This document shows positions 1-12,672 of a stretch of 64,000 nucleotides of DNA, piece by piece. The notes under the pieces were generated by a model. That model saw only the letters and a list, made by a program, of their open reading frames with translations. It was not told the DNA's origin and did no database searches. The translations under genes and the position numbers were made by a program. The stretch is from Synanceia verrucosa. Lineage: Eukaryota; Chordata; Actinopteri; Perciformes; Synanceiidae. Each line of letters opens with the position of its first letter. Position 1 is the stretch's first letter. The stretch is from NCBI GenBank assembly GCA_029721515.1, contig CM056569.1, positions 14,864,007 to 14,928,006 on the forward strand, read 5' to 3'.

Positions 1-606
1 TCTCCCTTACCCAACACATTTTTTTGTCTTTTCCTTTTTTAAATCAAGCCAGACTTGAGATCAACATAATAGAGGCTTAGGACGAGAACTGCTGACTGGA
101 GCTCTTTGATGTGTGGTCTGGTTTTGTGTCAGGTCATGGTGTAAATGTAGTGATGAGTTCATGCAGTGTTAAGCCCAAGCCTCTAAGTGCACTTAAGGTA
201 GCGGTAGAATATCTTTTGAAGTACATAGATTTTGTCTGATGGCATGAGGAAACTAGCAGTTGTGCTCAGTGTGCAGTCATAGCACAGCACAGTGTCCATG
301 TGTAAGACAATGCAAGAATGTAAGCACATGAAATCAGAAACAGCTGTTTTAACTGTTCCTCATTATGTTAAATATATACTACTGCACAGAAACAACAATC
401 CCATCACAGGCCTATATGCTCTTTTAGAGAAAGTTTAATGTCAGTATACGGTATGTGTGCATGCATGTGCCCTGTTGATGTCCTCTGGCACCACCTGTGA
501 CCTAAGGAAGGGTAAAGTCAGTGCTGATGTGGCAGCTGATGTATTTCCCACCCCTGCAGATGGTCCTGACAGACCAAGACATGGCACGGGAACAGCTGCT
601 GGCTGT

Positions 607-658
<52 letters not shown>

Positions 659-2562
659 AGAGAGCGAGAGAAAGAGGTGGTACAAAGAAAGTGAAGACAA
701 GGCAGCATTTAAGGAACCTTATATGTGACCTTGTATACCTGAAATGTCAACTGCTCAATAGAAAATGTTGTTACAGTGTATATTTGTATATATATACAAA
801 GAATCACATGAGCCTGGAATATATAAGGTTTTAATAGTCCATCTGTATGTCTGTTGTGTCAGCAAAGGATGAGTAAAAACTGGAGTAATTAGGGAAAAAA
901 AGGATGGGAAGTGATGGCAAGTGAAGTGAGGCAAAGTGTTTTGGGGAAGATATCAGCGTGTAAGAGGAAATGTATGGAAGGAGATTAAGATGGGGAGAGA
1001 AAGATATTCCTCTTTGCACTTAACACGGTAAGAGTCTAGTAGAAAGAGAGACAGAGAGGAAATGAGGTTTGGCGAGGGTGCAGAGAGCAACCTGTGGTTT
1101 GACATTGGCTCACCTTGGCTATCAGTCAGTTGGGAGGAGAGGTCATCCGTCTCCCCTTGGTCCACTCCCTGCTGTTTTAATGAATTTACTGAGGCTTTGG
1201 GAATTGCTAATGCACTTGTTTATGGATGTAGGAAAACAGGTGGCTGCAAAATTCACCTCTAGCATTAGTTTCCTGTGGGGGAACCAAATAGCCCATCGGG
1301 CTGGGCGTCATGTGCAATGTGGTTATCTTTTTGTGGCTTTGAATCTAAATCACACATATAAATCCCCTGAGGTCTCTTGTTTCTCCTGACTCACTCAGTG
1401 TCTTATAAAGTGCATCAGGACTCTCTGTGATTTTAGCCCAGTTTTTTCTCATTTCTGTAAGAAGCTCCAGCTTCACAGGTTAGTGAAGAAATAGGTCCGT
1501 AATGCTAATACCCAGATGAATCCCACATCCACCCAGATGAATCCTTTCCGCTCTGACTGCTTGCCTCCCTGGGTTGGCCTATTGCTACCAAAGCATCCCA
1601 TCCTTCATTCATATGCTCTGCTGACTGTGCTGCTTCAAACAGGCAGCCCATGAACTCAGGGGGAAGTATCCACAGAGAGATGGGGTGGTGAGCTGCAGGG
1701 GCAGTTGTGGGAAACGATTTGGATGAGTGAAGAGAATGCAGCTATCATCCATTCCTATTAGAAGAGTAGGGAGAGAAGGGAAAGAGACAATATGTGCCGA
1801 GATGCCAGGAGGGCACCCAATATGCCTCTGGATGCAACGTTAGGAGGATAAAATCACACACAGTCATGTTCACGTCAAGTATAAGAGACAAGGAGAGTAA
1901 GCAGAGGCAGGAAAAGAAAGAAAAAGAGGGACTAAATCTTGAGACAGAGACCTTTACCTTCTGTGCAGTGTTAAATGCTAAACATGTTTCTGCTTACTGG
2001 AGAGCATGGCGTTCACAACCCTTTGGGCATTTCCCTACCTCTGACTCCTGAGTGGAGGAGGAGTGTGTGTATGGGGGGAGACTGGATATGTCAAAGCTAG
2101 CTATGGGCTGCTTGCCTGCCTGAAATTGCTAAGAGATCTATCTATCTCCCTTGCCATCTTTTCCTGGCTATAGTTCAGCTCAGTGAAAAATGGCATGCAA
2201 CCATATTCTGATTCTTTTTCCAAATGTTTCTCTTGAGCACAGTGGGGCACTTAAAATATGCATTGGATCAAGTCGAGTGATCAAATTGACAACATTGACT
2301 CTGACAAGATGGGCTTGGCAGCAGATGTACAGTATCAGAATAAAACAGAGTTGCAGAATTATTGATAGATTTCTGTCTGTCAGGTTACTATGTTCAGTTT
2401 GTTAGTGTGCGACCAGGAATGAAATATATAGACTGCTCATCTTTTTGTTAACCATGAGCATCCACTGTAAATTGGATTTCAACCCAGCAATGAGATTTTG
2501 AGATTTTGTATAGAGATGATAATTTGACTGGAACAAGGCTCTAGGGACGCTATTGGAAGTAT
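1..2562. other. No gene seen: AT-rich unique sequence
   Basis: Apart from the (GA)n tract I see no domain-bearing frame, no tRNA or rRNA and no recognised transposon. Open frames here are under 110 codons and have no family signature. Confidence 0.6.
608..652. repeat. (GA)n microsatellite
   Basis: About 22 GA units, followed by interrupted GAGA sequence to about 676. It creates artificial arginine-glutamate open frames on the plus strand and Leu-Ser frames on the minus strand. Confidence 0.95.
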
Positions 2563-2840
2563 TCAGAATCAGAATCAGGATCAGAAGCGTTTACTGCTCA
2601 GTAAGTTTGTACAAACATGGAATTTAACTTGGTATTTAACATATAAACATGGTGGAGAGAATAATAAATAAACAAATAGAGTGCAAAAACTCATGTGGTA
2701 AACACAAAAACTGCAATATGGCAGATAAACGGAGGCACAAGCTGTACAGAAAGGTGCAGTTAGGCTAGTGGAGGTTAGCAGTTAGACACAGAAGGTACAG
2801 TCTGGAGGAGGCACATAAAATCTATGAGATATGCACAATA
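2563..2840. repeat. Interspersed repeat with an AGAATC tail
   Basis: It starts with CAGAATCAGAATCAGGATCA, then a TTTACTGCTCAGTAAGTTTG-like segment and ACAAACATGGAATTTAACTT, which resembles a very common teleost retroposon 3' region. The far end is approximate. No frame of useful length is present. Confidence 0.55.
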
Positions 2841-3235
2841 GTTTTTGAATTCCCTTCCTCTTCATTGTCTCTAAAAACAACCCGGGCCCAAGTAAGACCG
2901 TTATTAATGTTATATCAATGTAGCTAATAGCTGTGTTGGTAGATGCCAAAATAGAAACCCCCCTCCCGAATGGTACGAACCATCACCTAACTCCGCACAG
3001 GTGCTTAGCCTGCTTTGATTAGGAGCCAAGCAGCGGTCCGAAGAGGATACACGCTGTTTAAAAAGAAGATAAACTACCTTTGAAACTACAACAAGCGTTT
3101 AAAAATAACGGATACTTTATATACACGTCAACAGTTTGGTCAGGTGCTGACTTTTCGACGTTAATTCAAGTGCCCAAATTGCTAGCTTAATATGAAGTTA
3201 GCAAACAAATGTAGTGAACGCGAAGCTTGGCTAGC

Positions 3236-3293
3236 ATGGCTAGAAAAAAAAAAAACTCTCCTGTGGAATTTAAACGTGCAGCACGACAACATG
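3236..3293 (+). other. Exon-like segment with good start context and splice donor (no supported gene)
   Basis: An ATG at 3236 opens 19 codons reading MARKKKNSPVEFKRAARQH, then CATG|GTGAGT, a consensus donor. A possible acceptor, TTTCAG at 3543-3548, would join it in frame for eight more codons and then reach TGA at 3572. A different frame is open from about 3565 to 4014, but its translation has no recognisable domain. This could be a decayed gene or transposon start, or chance. Confidence 0.2.
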
Positions 3294-4179
3294 GTGAGTG
3301 TTTATTTATTTATTTATTCATCCATCCACAATTTAATCATAAAGTATATATAACACTCTGTGCCAGGGGTAAAAGGTGTGCTTTTAGTTGTGGGTAATTA
3401 GACATCTGCACCATATATGTTAAATTAATTGACAATTAGGAGTGCACTAAACTGCAAAATAATATACTTTTTTTTTTAATTTGAGATGAGTGGTAAAAGT
3501 CAGTAAAAGCTGTATTAGGTGTTTCAACCCCTCGTTGTGTAATTTCAGGTCAGTGGAAGGATAATGTAGTTTGAAATGGTGTTTATGTTGTGGCCAGCCC
3601 CCACACTCACAATGTCAAATCCCCTATGAGTGGAAAAACAACAATACATTATGCCCATGGCCTTTGGCAATGAAAATGGACGGCCAAGTGGAACTAGTTT
3701 CCCGATGCTTTGGCTATTTGTCAAGCACTGTTGTGAAATTTGCTAGTAGTGGGAATAAATTAAAAGGGTACAGTACCTGCAGTCATTTTGGATATTGTGG
3801 ATTTTCCTCTACAGCACTAAAAGTCTGTGTTTTGAAGAAAAAAAAAAAAGAGAAGGTATGGTACCTGGTCAAAAACAAGCTTCTCAAGCATCTTTCTGAG
3901 AGGATTTCTAAAGTGCAGAATGAGGTGGTAAAACTGGGCTTACTCTGCAGAGCAAACACATCTACCCATATAACCCCCATAACAGGGCGTACAAACAGCA
4001 GTGAGTAGCAAAACAGCAGAGTGAGGACAACATGTGCTCAGTCACATTATCACCTGTGTTTAACTATGTGGAAAATGTGGAAAAAATGCCTTATAGACAT
4101 TACTTTTGTACTGTGCAGGATTTTCCATATGTCTACTGTATTTGTTGCCCCACCATTGTTGGACACTGAGTACTATTGA

Positions 4180-4320
4180 ACAGAATAGAATAGTCTACAA
4201 CTTTATTGTCATTGTCAAACAATGAAAAGCAATTTAGCAGCTCTCTTTTAATTAAGCAGCATGAGGCGGACATGAAATAGTCAGTACATATGGCATTAGA
4301 ATAAAAACAGTGTTAAGTAA
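4180..4320. repeat. Interspersed repeat fragment with an AGAAT-rich end
   Basis: CAGAATAGAATAGTCTACAA followed by CTTTATTGTCATTGTC and a CAATGAAAAGCAAT motif matches a common teleost retroposon tail pattern. Ends are approximate. Confidence 0.45.
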
Positions 4321-4559
4321 ACACGATCACTGAGTACAATAAATGAAGAATTTCACTCTGGGTTTTGTGGCTTTGTGACTTCAATGTCACTTATTGCTGC
4401 AGTGTGACGCTCACTCCCACTTAGCACTTAATGTGACGCTTGGAATATAGAAAATAATTGGAAAAAATATCATCCATCCCCATTATGTGTGCATATATTT
4501 GTGTAATGATTAAATAATCAACAAAGAGCATCCTTTTTCGAACAAGTTACTAACTCTTT

Positions 4560-5149
4560 GTACCAACGGAAGTTACGGAAGACATCAATCTCTTTTTGGC
4601 AGACGAAAATATCAATTATAATCATATTTACATTAAAATCATCTGGTAAAAATGACTGAGTGGGCTCTAATACATTTAATATAATCCCCATCAATGATAT
4701 CATGTTTTTTTAGACAGAAAAACTGTTCAGTGACACACAATACTATAGTTTATTGTCCCATGTAAATATCCCATTACATTATAAACACTTCCATTGCTAA
4801 TTCTTTGGTTACATGAAGCCTTAAAGAGATCCCTTTGCTATTGCTAACAACATAAATTTAAGTGTATTTGAGACTGTGTGATCCAGATAAAAACAGCTTT
4901 GAGTGTCATGAAAGGCGTTAAATAAATCCAAGCCATTATCATCATCATTATTATTATTATTATCATCATTATTATATAACGTAGCGATACTGGAGAACGT
5001 TGTGCGCTCCCGTGGACAGCGATCAGTTTCTGATCGTATGTGTTGTATGATTGTATGTAAAATAAAGAATATATATCTCTTCTGCATGTATGAATTCATT
5101 ATACCGTCACTGAAAAGAAAGTGATGTCTTCTGTAACTTCCGTTGGTAC
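4560..5149. mobile_element. Sequence bounded by long inverted repeats, possible miniature transposon
   Basis: GTACCAACGGAAGTTACGGA followed by AGACATCAATCTCTTTT at 4560-4596 returns inverted at 5114-5149 (AAAGTGATGTCTTCTGTAAC then TTCCGTTGGTAC), with few mismatches over about 36 bases. The interior holds an ATT/ATC trinucleotide tract (4934-4976) and no coding sequence. No certain target duplication is seen. Confidence 0.6.
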
Positions 5150-8100
5150 CAGTTGCGTAGATTAAAAAAAGAATGAGATTCTCCTAAAAAATTCTCCTAG
5201 GGTCTAGAGGAGCTCTGTATTTTTGCAAGAAGGTGTGAAATTTCTGAATTAACTGTTCCAAGTGATCAGACAGGCTACTTCTCAGGGGAAGAATAGATTC
5301 TGATCTGAGGTGAGAGTGTTTTTGGGCTCACAGTAGCGGGCTTTTGAGAGCAGCTCAGTGCCTCAAACCGTAGCCGTGGTGGCTCATCAGTGATGTCATG
5401 AGTGGACAAGCAACATCATGAACAGAAAACATGCCCAGCGGTGCCAAATTAAAAGGTCAATCATCTCTGGATGTAGCCTATGCTTCATTGGTTTCTTACT
5501 CAGGTGTGAGTTTGTGCTGCTGTATGCCTGTGCATCATGTTGATGCTCGTAGGGGTTTCTATGTGTCAGTTCAAAAGTGCTCAGTCAGAACTGTGTTTGT
5601 GTGTGAGCATGAGCGGATGTAAGGGAGTATTCATGGATCCCAGCCTGTGGGCAGGAAACATCATCTTTTCTTGTTTACAGGGAAGGGATGTTTCAGAGTG
5701 TAGACTGCCTTTCGCAGAGTTGCTGCCCATTGGTATGTGAAGGCTTTATAATTGAATTAGTCCAGGCCTTATGGCCTAATGTTGGAGGCACGCTGAGTTC
5801 CAATGCAACATTGCTTTCTCATTATTTGTGAAAGGAGGTCAAGAAGAATTGCATGTAGAAGTGTGTGAACTTGTGAAAGATGGGGCAGAGATGGGATGAC
5901 ATGTGAATTTTTGTGGGAGAAAATGCGACTGTTTGTGCTTTGGTGATCAGAATTCATTTACTTTCTTATTCTCCCACTAGGTTACCTTGCCCTGTCTCTG
6001 TACCACATGTGGTGTGTGCATGCATGTGACAGGTTGCTAGATTTACCTCAGTGCTGGATGTGGCTATGATTGCTTCATCATCATACCCTGTGTAAATCTA
6101 GGAATGTTTAACTGCTGTCAGACATGTCCATCAATCAGAGCTCTTGGGGCTTTCTTCAGAGCCTGAAGACTGGTTTGATTCATCCAACAGAGAGTACCAT
6201 GCGTGCATTAATGATACACCAATTCAATTTATGCCAGTATGTAGATAGATACATGCATACATAAGTATGTACTAAATCTTTAACCTGTCCTGCTCTCTCT
6301 CTCTCTCTCTCTCTACTTTACTTATCCATGCTTACACACACACACACACACACACAGTGGTTGCCCACAGGTGCTGGCTACAGCTGAAAATGCAACGGTA
6401 GGGTCATTTATTTCAATTGGCCTTCTGTCAGTTTAGCATAGCCACCTGAGGATTAAAGGAAAAATGTATGGAGATTTGCCACTATTCAGAGATATCAGCT
6501 AAACAGCACTTTGCTTCCCTTGATCAACTGCATGTGCTGCATTACATCACTCTGAGATAATATACCGCAGCCCATCCATCTAATTCCCTTACACTTCCAT
6601 TCAGCTGCAATTTCTGCTCTTACAGGCAGCTCTCCTCTGTGCTGCTGGATGTGAAAAAGAATCAGTGCATTTGCATGTCTCTGCTTCGGCTTTCACTTAT
6701 TGGCTGCTATCACAAGCTGTCTTTTTTTTTCCCCCAATCCAACCAAGCGGCGGATCAAACAAAATACGCTTAAGACACATTTCTGCATCACACAAAGCGG
6801 CCACAGTAATACGTTCACCTCTAATGGCCTACAATCGGTTTTGTACTGTGGTGGGAAATGGTGGTGCTGTGGAGGTGTGCATAATATGGATTAAATCACA
6901 GATGGGTCGGGAGCATTTTTGAGTATGGTGTGACACACTGCTGTGGCTTAGGTTTATTGTGCGCACACTTACACACAGAGGAAGCCAAGCATTTAAGGCC
7001 CATGGCATAGCAGACAAATGTATATGTAAGATGCCATTGTATATAATTTAGCACGAACAGGTGGTGTTGGTCGTGCACAGTGTGAATAGGATGTCTGCAA
7101 TTGTAATCAAGTTGGAGTTCACTCTAATGGTTCTGTATGAGGCATGTTGGCTAATCTAAGCTGTGGTTTGTTAATGACAATGTGGTATGTGAGCTGTGTA
7201 ACTGCCAGGCCCGTTAAAGCAGAAACAGACTACAAAAAAGTTTAGGTGTAAAGTGCGTTAATGAATGCACAGCTTGCATGATTTCCAGTAAGGACCAAGG
7301 CTGAAACCCTTGTGGATTGTGTTGGCAAGTTTACATGATAGAAGGTTGAATTGCGAAGGAAATTATATTTTATTTCTCTTCATCAGACATCTTCACTTAC
7401 AGTAATTCATCAGACACTCTCACCACACCACATCTTGGTTGTTGGATTGACTCTATTATATTTCAATAGCTTTGAGTGCCCTTGCTCCATTTAATGACAA
7501 CAATTTAATTCAGCTGCGTTAGCAAAAGATGAATTCTTTGCTGGAGAGGAGAGAAGAAGGTGAAAGGAAAGATGAGGTGGACAAGAAGGGAGGAAAAAAA
7601 GTTTTGAGACATGAGGTTGAACAGAAGGCTGTGTGAAGCAGAGCTTAAATTCACTGTGGTAACTGTGACTTCCACAGAAGCACTGTGTTACTAAGACCTG
7701 CAGGAGAGACAGGCAGAGAAAATTGCTATCATTTGATATTCAAATAATATTCAAATAAAAAGCTTGTGCTTTACAGGGCCTCTGGCTTCTCTCAGCGGCC
7801 TCTTCATTCTTCACTCTCCTCTACTTCTTCCTCTGGTTTCTTTGACTATGTCTGTTGTCTGTCTCCACCCCAACTGAGTGTGTTTTAACAGCGTCTTATT
7901 CCAAGGCAAATGGAGCTTGATGGGCATTTGGACTCGTAGGCAGTGGTTGTGTTTAATTGTGATGAGTCCAGCAGAGGGGACAAGAGACAGTACACTGTCT
8001 GTCCCTCTTTGTCACTGCGCAGCCATCTTTGTCTTTCTATTTTCAGTGTAACCTGCAAAATTGCCATGAATGGTCAATGAATACAGCCAGTACATCTTAA

Positions 8101-10644
8101 TACATCTGAATAAAATAAAAGTAAATTGCTCATAACAATAAACATCTGCTCTGTTTGTATGTCTGTGGGTGGGAGTGTTGATGAAGCAGTTTGGGTGTTG
8201 TGCAGTCATTCGTTAGTGGCTCATTGTAGTGTGTATGTAGCTTTGGTATTTTTTTGATTTCAAAAAAAGAAAACCATGGCACTAACGTTCAAATGATGGC
8301 TCCCAGTAAACAAAATAAGCAGCTAGCACAGGCTGTCTTTACCCTCTCTCTGCGTCACCCACAGTTTGTGACTGTTTGGTTTGGCAAATGACTGATCTGT
8401 TTATGATCTGCAGCGAGTCATTATGGCCGCCTGCCGTTTGGGCGACATGTCCCTCCCTGTGTGGCGTTCCCGAGGACATTCATCAAATGCCTAATGGCCG
8501 AAATCGGGCCAGGCCACTCTCCCAAGTCTCAAGACTTGTGGTTTTGGCCAATATGTTAATGTCTGCAGATGGAAAGAAGATGGAAAGCCAATTAATATCT
8601 GCTAAATCCCTATTTGTGTCCTTGGCATGCGCCAACAAAAAAGCATTATTATCATTGTTGACAAGAGGAAACCTTCTATGTTTGTGCTTATTTTAGTTGC
8701 AGGAATTTGAGGTTTTAGGCTCCAGATGAGTTCAATATTTAACATAGGACAAACGTTTATTTATGGAAACAGTTGTGTGTGTATGTGTGTGTGTGTATAA
8801 TGTGGCGAGCCAGAAGGGATGTATTTTATTTATGTATCACCATACTGCTGTAGTATTCTGCCATTTTATTCAGCATGTATCCACCTCAGATCAATTTCTG
8901 GGCAGTGTTGTGTTTATTTCTTGTCATATTGCTGTTGTGATAGAATTATTGCAGTGTTTTATGAGCACCAATCATGGTAAAGGGAGTTACAAAATAGCTG
9001 ATATCATCACATCTGCTCAATGCTTGACACAGTCTGAATATGAGTGGCAGTTCAATTTTAATCACCCCTCATCAGCACCGATCATCTAGGTAAACAGTGC
9101 ACAGGGATGGGATAATTAATCATAAGTCCCTTGTCCTCAATTAGCTGACTGTTGGAGAGATGGAAGGGAATATTCTGATCGCTGAGCTGCTATAAAGGCG
9201 GCATGTTGATGACACATCGTAGTTAAAGACTTCCACCATCCCAAGATCTAATAGGCAACAACTTGTTAGCAGTCCCTCAGTGGATAGTGTGGATGGGCTG
9301 AGAGCTGAACGCTTGCAAAGTGAGAGGAAGAAGAGATGCAGGAGAGGTATATTTGTATCACATTAATTGATGTTTGTTTTTCTCAGTGCTCATGTGACTG
9401 GTCGTGTGCGTGTATATACACAGTATGTGTGTGGGTGTGCACTGAAATTGCATTTCCATCAGTGGCAAAAGAGAATGAATCAATATAATCTGACTGTTCT
9501 GAGCAAGTGACTGCACTGCCTCAGCATTTTCAGACTGGAAACAGTGGCACCACTCCCTAGGATCAATCACTCGATGAACTGATCAATCAGTGGCACTACA
9601 CTCAAAGCCATTTCGCTGAGGTAACCCTTCAATCAGTTTAATGCGCCGTGTGAGTGTCAGTGCAGTGATTGAGGTAATGCTGGGCTAGTCAGAACGCATG
9701 GTGACGTCATATCATTTACTAGCCGATGATTTGGTAGCCTCGGACCGTTCGGAGTAATCCAATCTTTAATTATCCTGCTCCAGCATGACTGACGTGGCCC
9801 ACAGACTCTTATTCACAGAGGCAGTTGGACTCATCAGATGTAAGTCGATGAGCTTTCAGGCCTGTCCTCCCCTGAAGACTTGTTTCTTGGAAGAAACTGA
9901 GATTAAAACCTCACTCAGCAAGTTATAGCCTTTTGATAAAAATAAATGTGCAGTGGGATTTTTTTTTTCTTGGATTTTGCCCCCCTCATCAGTTTGAATT
10001 AATCTGATGCTACCAGAGTGAGAGTAAGGAAGACATGATAATGATCCTATGCCAAGCAGGGAGGAGACACTGTGAGAGGGAGTAAGGGAAGGAGAAATAA
10101 AAATAGAGGAAATGTAAATGCAGGAAAGTGACAAAATACATTTGAATGTAAAGATAAAGAGGAAGGGAGAGTATGGAGAGAAAAAGGCTTCCCACGCAGA
10201 CCGGCGTACAGCAGCTGTCAGATTAGTGCAGGGGGAGCGATGGTAAGCTGAGATGAGATGTCTGTACTTTTCACTGCCTATCCCCTAGCTCCCTTTGGTG
10301 GCACCGTGGCCACTTTTTCAAAAGACATTAGCTGTCACTCTCCGTGAACTTGGGCATCACCGCTTTCCCGCTGTCTGTTTTCAGTGCCAGTCCCCTGTGA
10401 TGCTGGCTAGCAGTTAGCTGGCAGCACAACAATAAAGGATAATGACAAGGGCTACACCAGCTCCGTTTTCTCTGATGGCCTCCAGCTTCAAGTCTGAGCT
10501 TTCTATTGGATTCTTCAGGTGACTCTAGCAGTTAATCAGCAGTTGTGCCCATAGATGATGATGATGATGATGATGGTCAGAATGTTTGCTAATAACTGAT
10601 GCCTTTTTGTCAAAGCAATCTTTGAATTCATCATTAGTAGTCGT
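5150..10644. other. No gene seen: unique sequence with microsatellites
   Basis: Contents are (CT)n/(AC)n at 6.3 kb, a (GT)n tract near 8,774-8,797 and a (GAT)n tract at 10,554-10,575. The block at about 8,385-8,640 has balanced, non-repetitive composition and may be conserved non-coding DNA. No coding frame is supported. Confidence 0.55.
6293..6356. repeat. (CT)n and (AC)n microsatellites
   Basis: (CT)11 at 6293-6314 and (AC)n at 6334-6356 are separated by 19 bases of unique sequence. Confidence 0.9.
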
Positions 10645-11226
10645 CAGTAGTCGCCGCCACCCTCCGTGATCCTACCCTTTGTTCTCTGGCATAGAATGTG
10701 CGACACATTGTTCAGCTTTATAACATGATTTGCGGCTATTGTTGAATAAAATCAATTCAACATGGCAGCGTAAACAATTATGGACAGTACTACATAAGAG
10801 AGGTGTCTGCTATAAGTACTTACTATTGAAATTGAACACCTGTTTATGCAATGCTTCTGTGTTTTATGCCTGTGTGTTATGTGTGAATATATTCATTTTA
10901 ATCATGAGAAGTACTGAAACCTCAAAATAAATTATGATAATATGAAAACAACCCCCCTCCTTAGAGTTAATGGACTTTCCCACTGCCGAGCTGCAGTGTG
11001 AAAAGTTTTGTTTCTCCGTCAGCTTTAAAAACAGGATGTTACTAAATATTACTGTTTATATTTCATATCAAATATACAGTCCTGTAACTTTCAACAGCAA
11101 ATATGTAGAGATTTATTTTTTTTTTACTATTCAATATATTGCGGTGGTGACGGTAATGAGCTCAACACTGCGGTAGGCATTACATGACCGTGGTATTGCA
11201 GTGATGCGCTTATCATCCCAGCCCTA
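10645..11226. mobile_element. hAT-type element, left end missing or decayed
   Basis: The interior matches the 33.4 kb element over several hundred bases, including GAGAAGTACTGAAACCTCAA and GCAGTGTGAAAAGTTTTG. The right end is CTTATCATCCCAGCCCTA at 11,209-11,226, the inverse of the start of the 12.67 kb copy. I could not find a matching TAGGGCTG left end, so the start is approximate. It is non-coding. An (AT)n tract follows at 11,253-11,280. Confidence 0.65.
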
Positions 11227-11246
11227 TGTGACAGTGTAGTGTGGAG

Positions 11247-11280
<34 letters not shown>

Positions 11281-12306
11281 CCACATCTTCCTTAAAAAGA
11301 CAGAATGATATCTAGGCCCAGTAGCGCTTTTCCAGTGGGGAGCCTTTCAAACTATCTGGATGGCTGATGAGGCAAATTGAGAAAACAACTGATTAATTAC
11401 TGGATTGATAAAAATAAAATCAAACAAACATGATTCGGTTCTGATGCAGTTTAAATGAATTCCTAGTTTTTTTTCATGACAACTGTTTTGCTATAGAGCA
11501 AAGCAGAGAACAAATTATTTTTCAACTGTATAGTGTCAAACACACTCTTTGCTTGTCTCTCCCACCTATGAAATGAATCAGGATTAGGGAGACAGGTGTT
11601 AGTGCAGTGCTCTGCCAGTGATGTCAGTCTGGGCTTGGCTTGTGTAACAGGTACTGCAGCATTTCGAAACAATCAGTTGTTGTCTTCATTTTGAATTACC
11701 TGCACGTGTAAAGGTCTTGACATGGCTTGAGAAAGAGTATAGTGCATGGTTTGACACATACACAGAAACAGACCGGCGCAGCAGTGGGACCAATAAAAAT
11801 CTCATCACTTTTTACATTACATACCTACACGTGTACGCATAAATATTGCAGAGCAAATGAAAAACTGAACTGAGGTTGCTAACTGCTAATGGGACTGTAC
11901 TGGCGTTCCGTCTGCATGTCGCAAACGCCACTTAACGAGCTGCAGGCACAGTAACTTCAATCTGATGCAAATGACAGGAGATGTAATCCAGTTTCAAAAC
12001 ATTTAATAAAAAGAAAGAAAGTTCAAATTGCAATCCGTCACACGGTAGAAAAACTATGTGCTCCCATGCCTGATGCAGCTCTCTCCTTAACTAAACTGAG
12101 CACCGCCCAAGACTTGACTCACTAAATTAAAGACACAGTATACAAGTTTTGTGGACCAGAGCCCATACAATATTCATACAACACAAATGTGTTTCTAGCT
12201 TTTAGCATTGTTTATGCATCATACAACGAAATGAAATGAAATTATGAATCATGAAATTTGCATCATGTTTAAATCATTTCTCACATTGTGGCTCTTACAG
12301 GGACTA

Positions 12307-12430
12307 AAAGATCAAATTTATTTATATAGCCCTTTACAATAACCAAAAGGTACCCAAAGTGCTTTACAGTAAAGCCATAAAACAATGCATACAGAAAACA
12401 TATACAATTAAAACAGTGCATAAAAATGAT
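12307..12430. repeat. Interspersed repeat, TTTATTTATATAGC type
   Basis: AAATTTATTTATATAGCCCT then CCCAAAGTGCTTTACAGTAA followed by A-rich sequence with many AAAACA motifs is a familiar retroposon end in acanthomorph fishes. It is non-coding. Confidence 0.55.
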
Positions 12431-12672
12431 ACATTGAAAGGGAAAGTGTCACAGTGCTGCTACATATTAAAAGCCTTCCAGTTGTGTTAAAACAACAACA
12501 AAAAAAAAGATAATTGAACTTATTACACAGCAGGATTTACAGTTTCTGTTCAGAGGAGGCGTTACATAGTCAACATGATGACAGAGTCTGTTCTGCTGCG
12601 TGAGATGTGCAAGTGAATGATGCATGTGATATGCTTGTGGTCTTAACAGGAGCAATTTTGGTTTGTATTCAA

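Noticed and set aside
457..708. Open frames encoding Arg-Glu or Leu-Ser repeats
   Set aside because: They are translations of the (GA)n microsatellite, with no other protein features.
3571..4008. 145-codon open frame
   Set aside because: It begins at TTG, has no recognisable domain and includes a lysine run from a poly-A tract. Kept only as a weak finding with the exon-like start.
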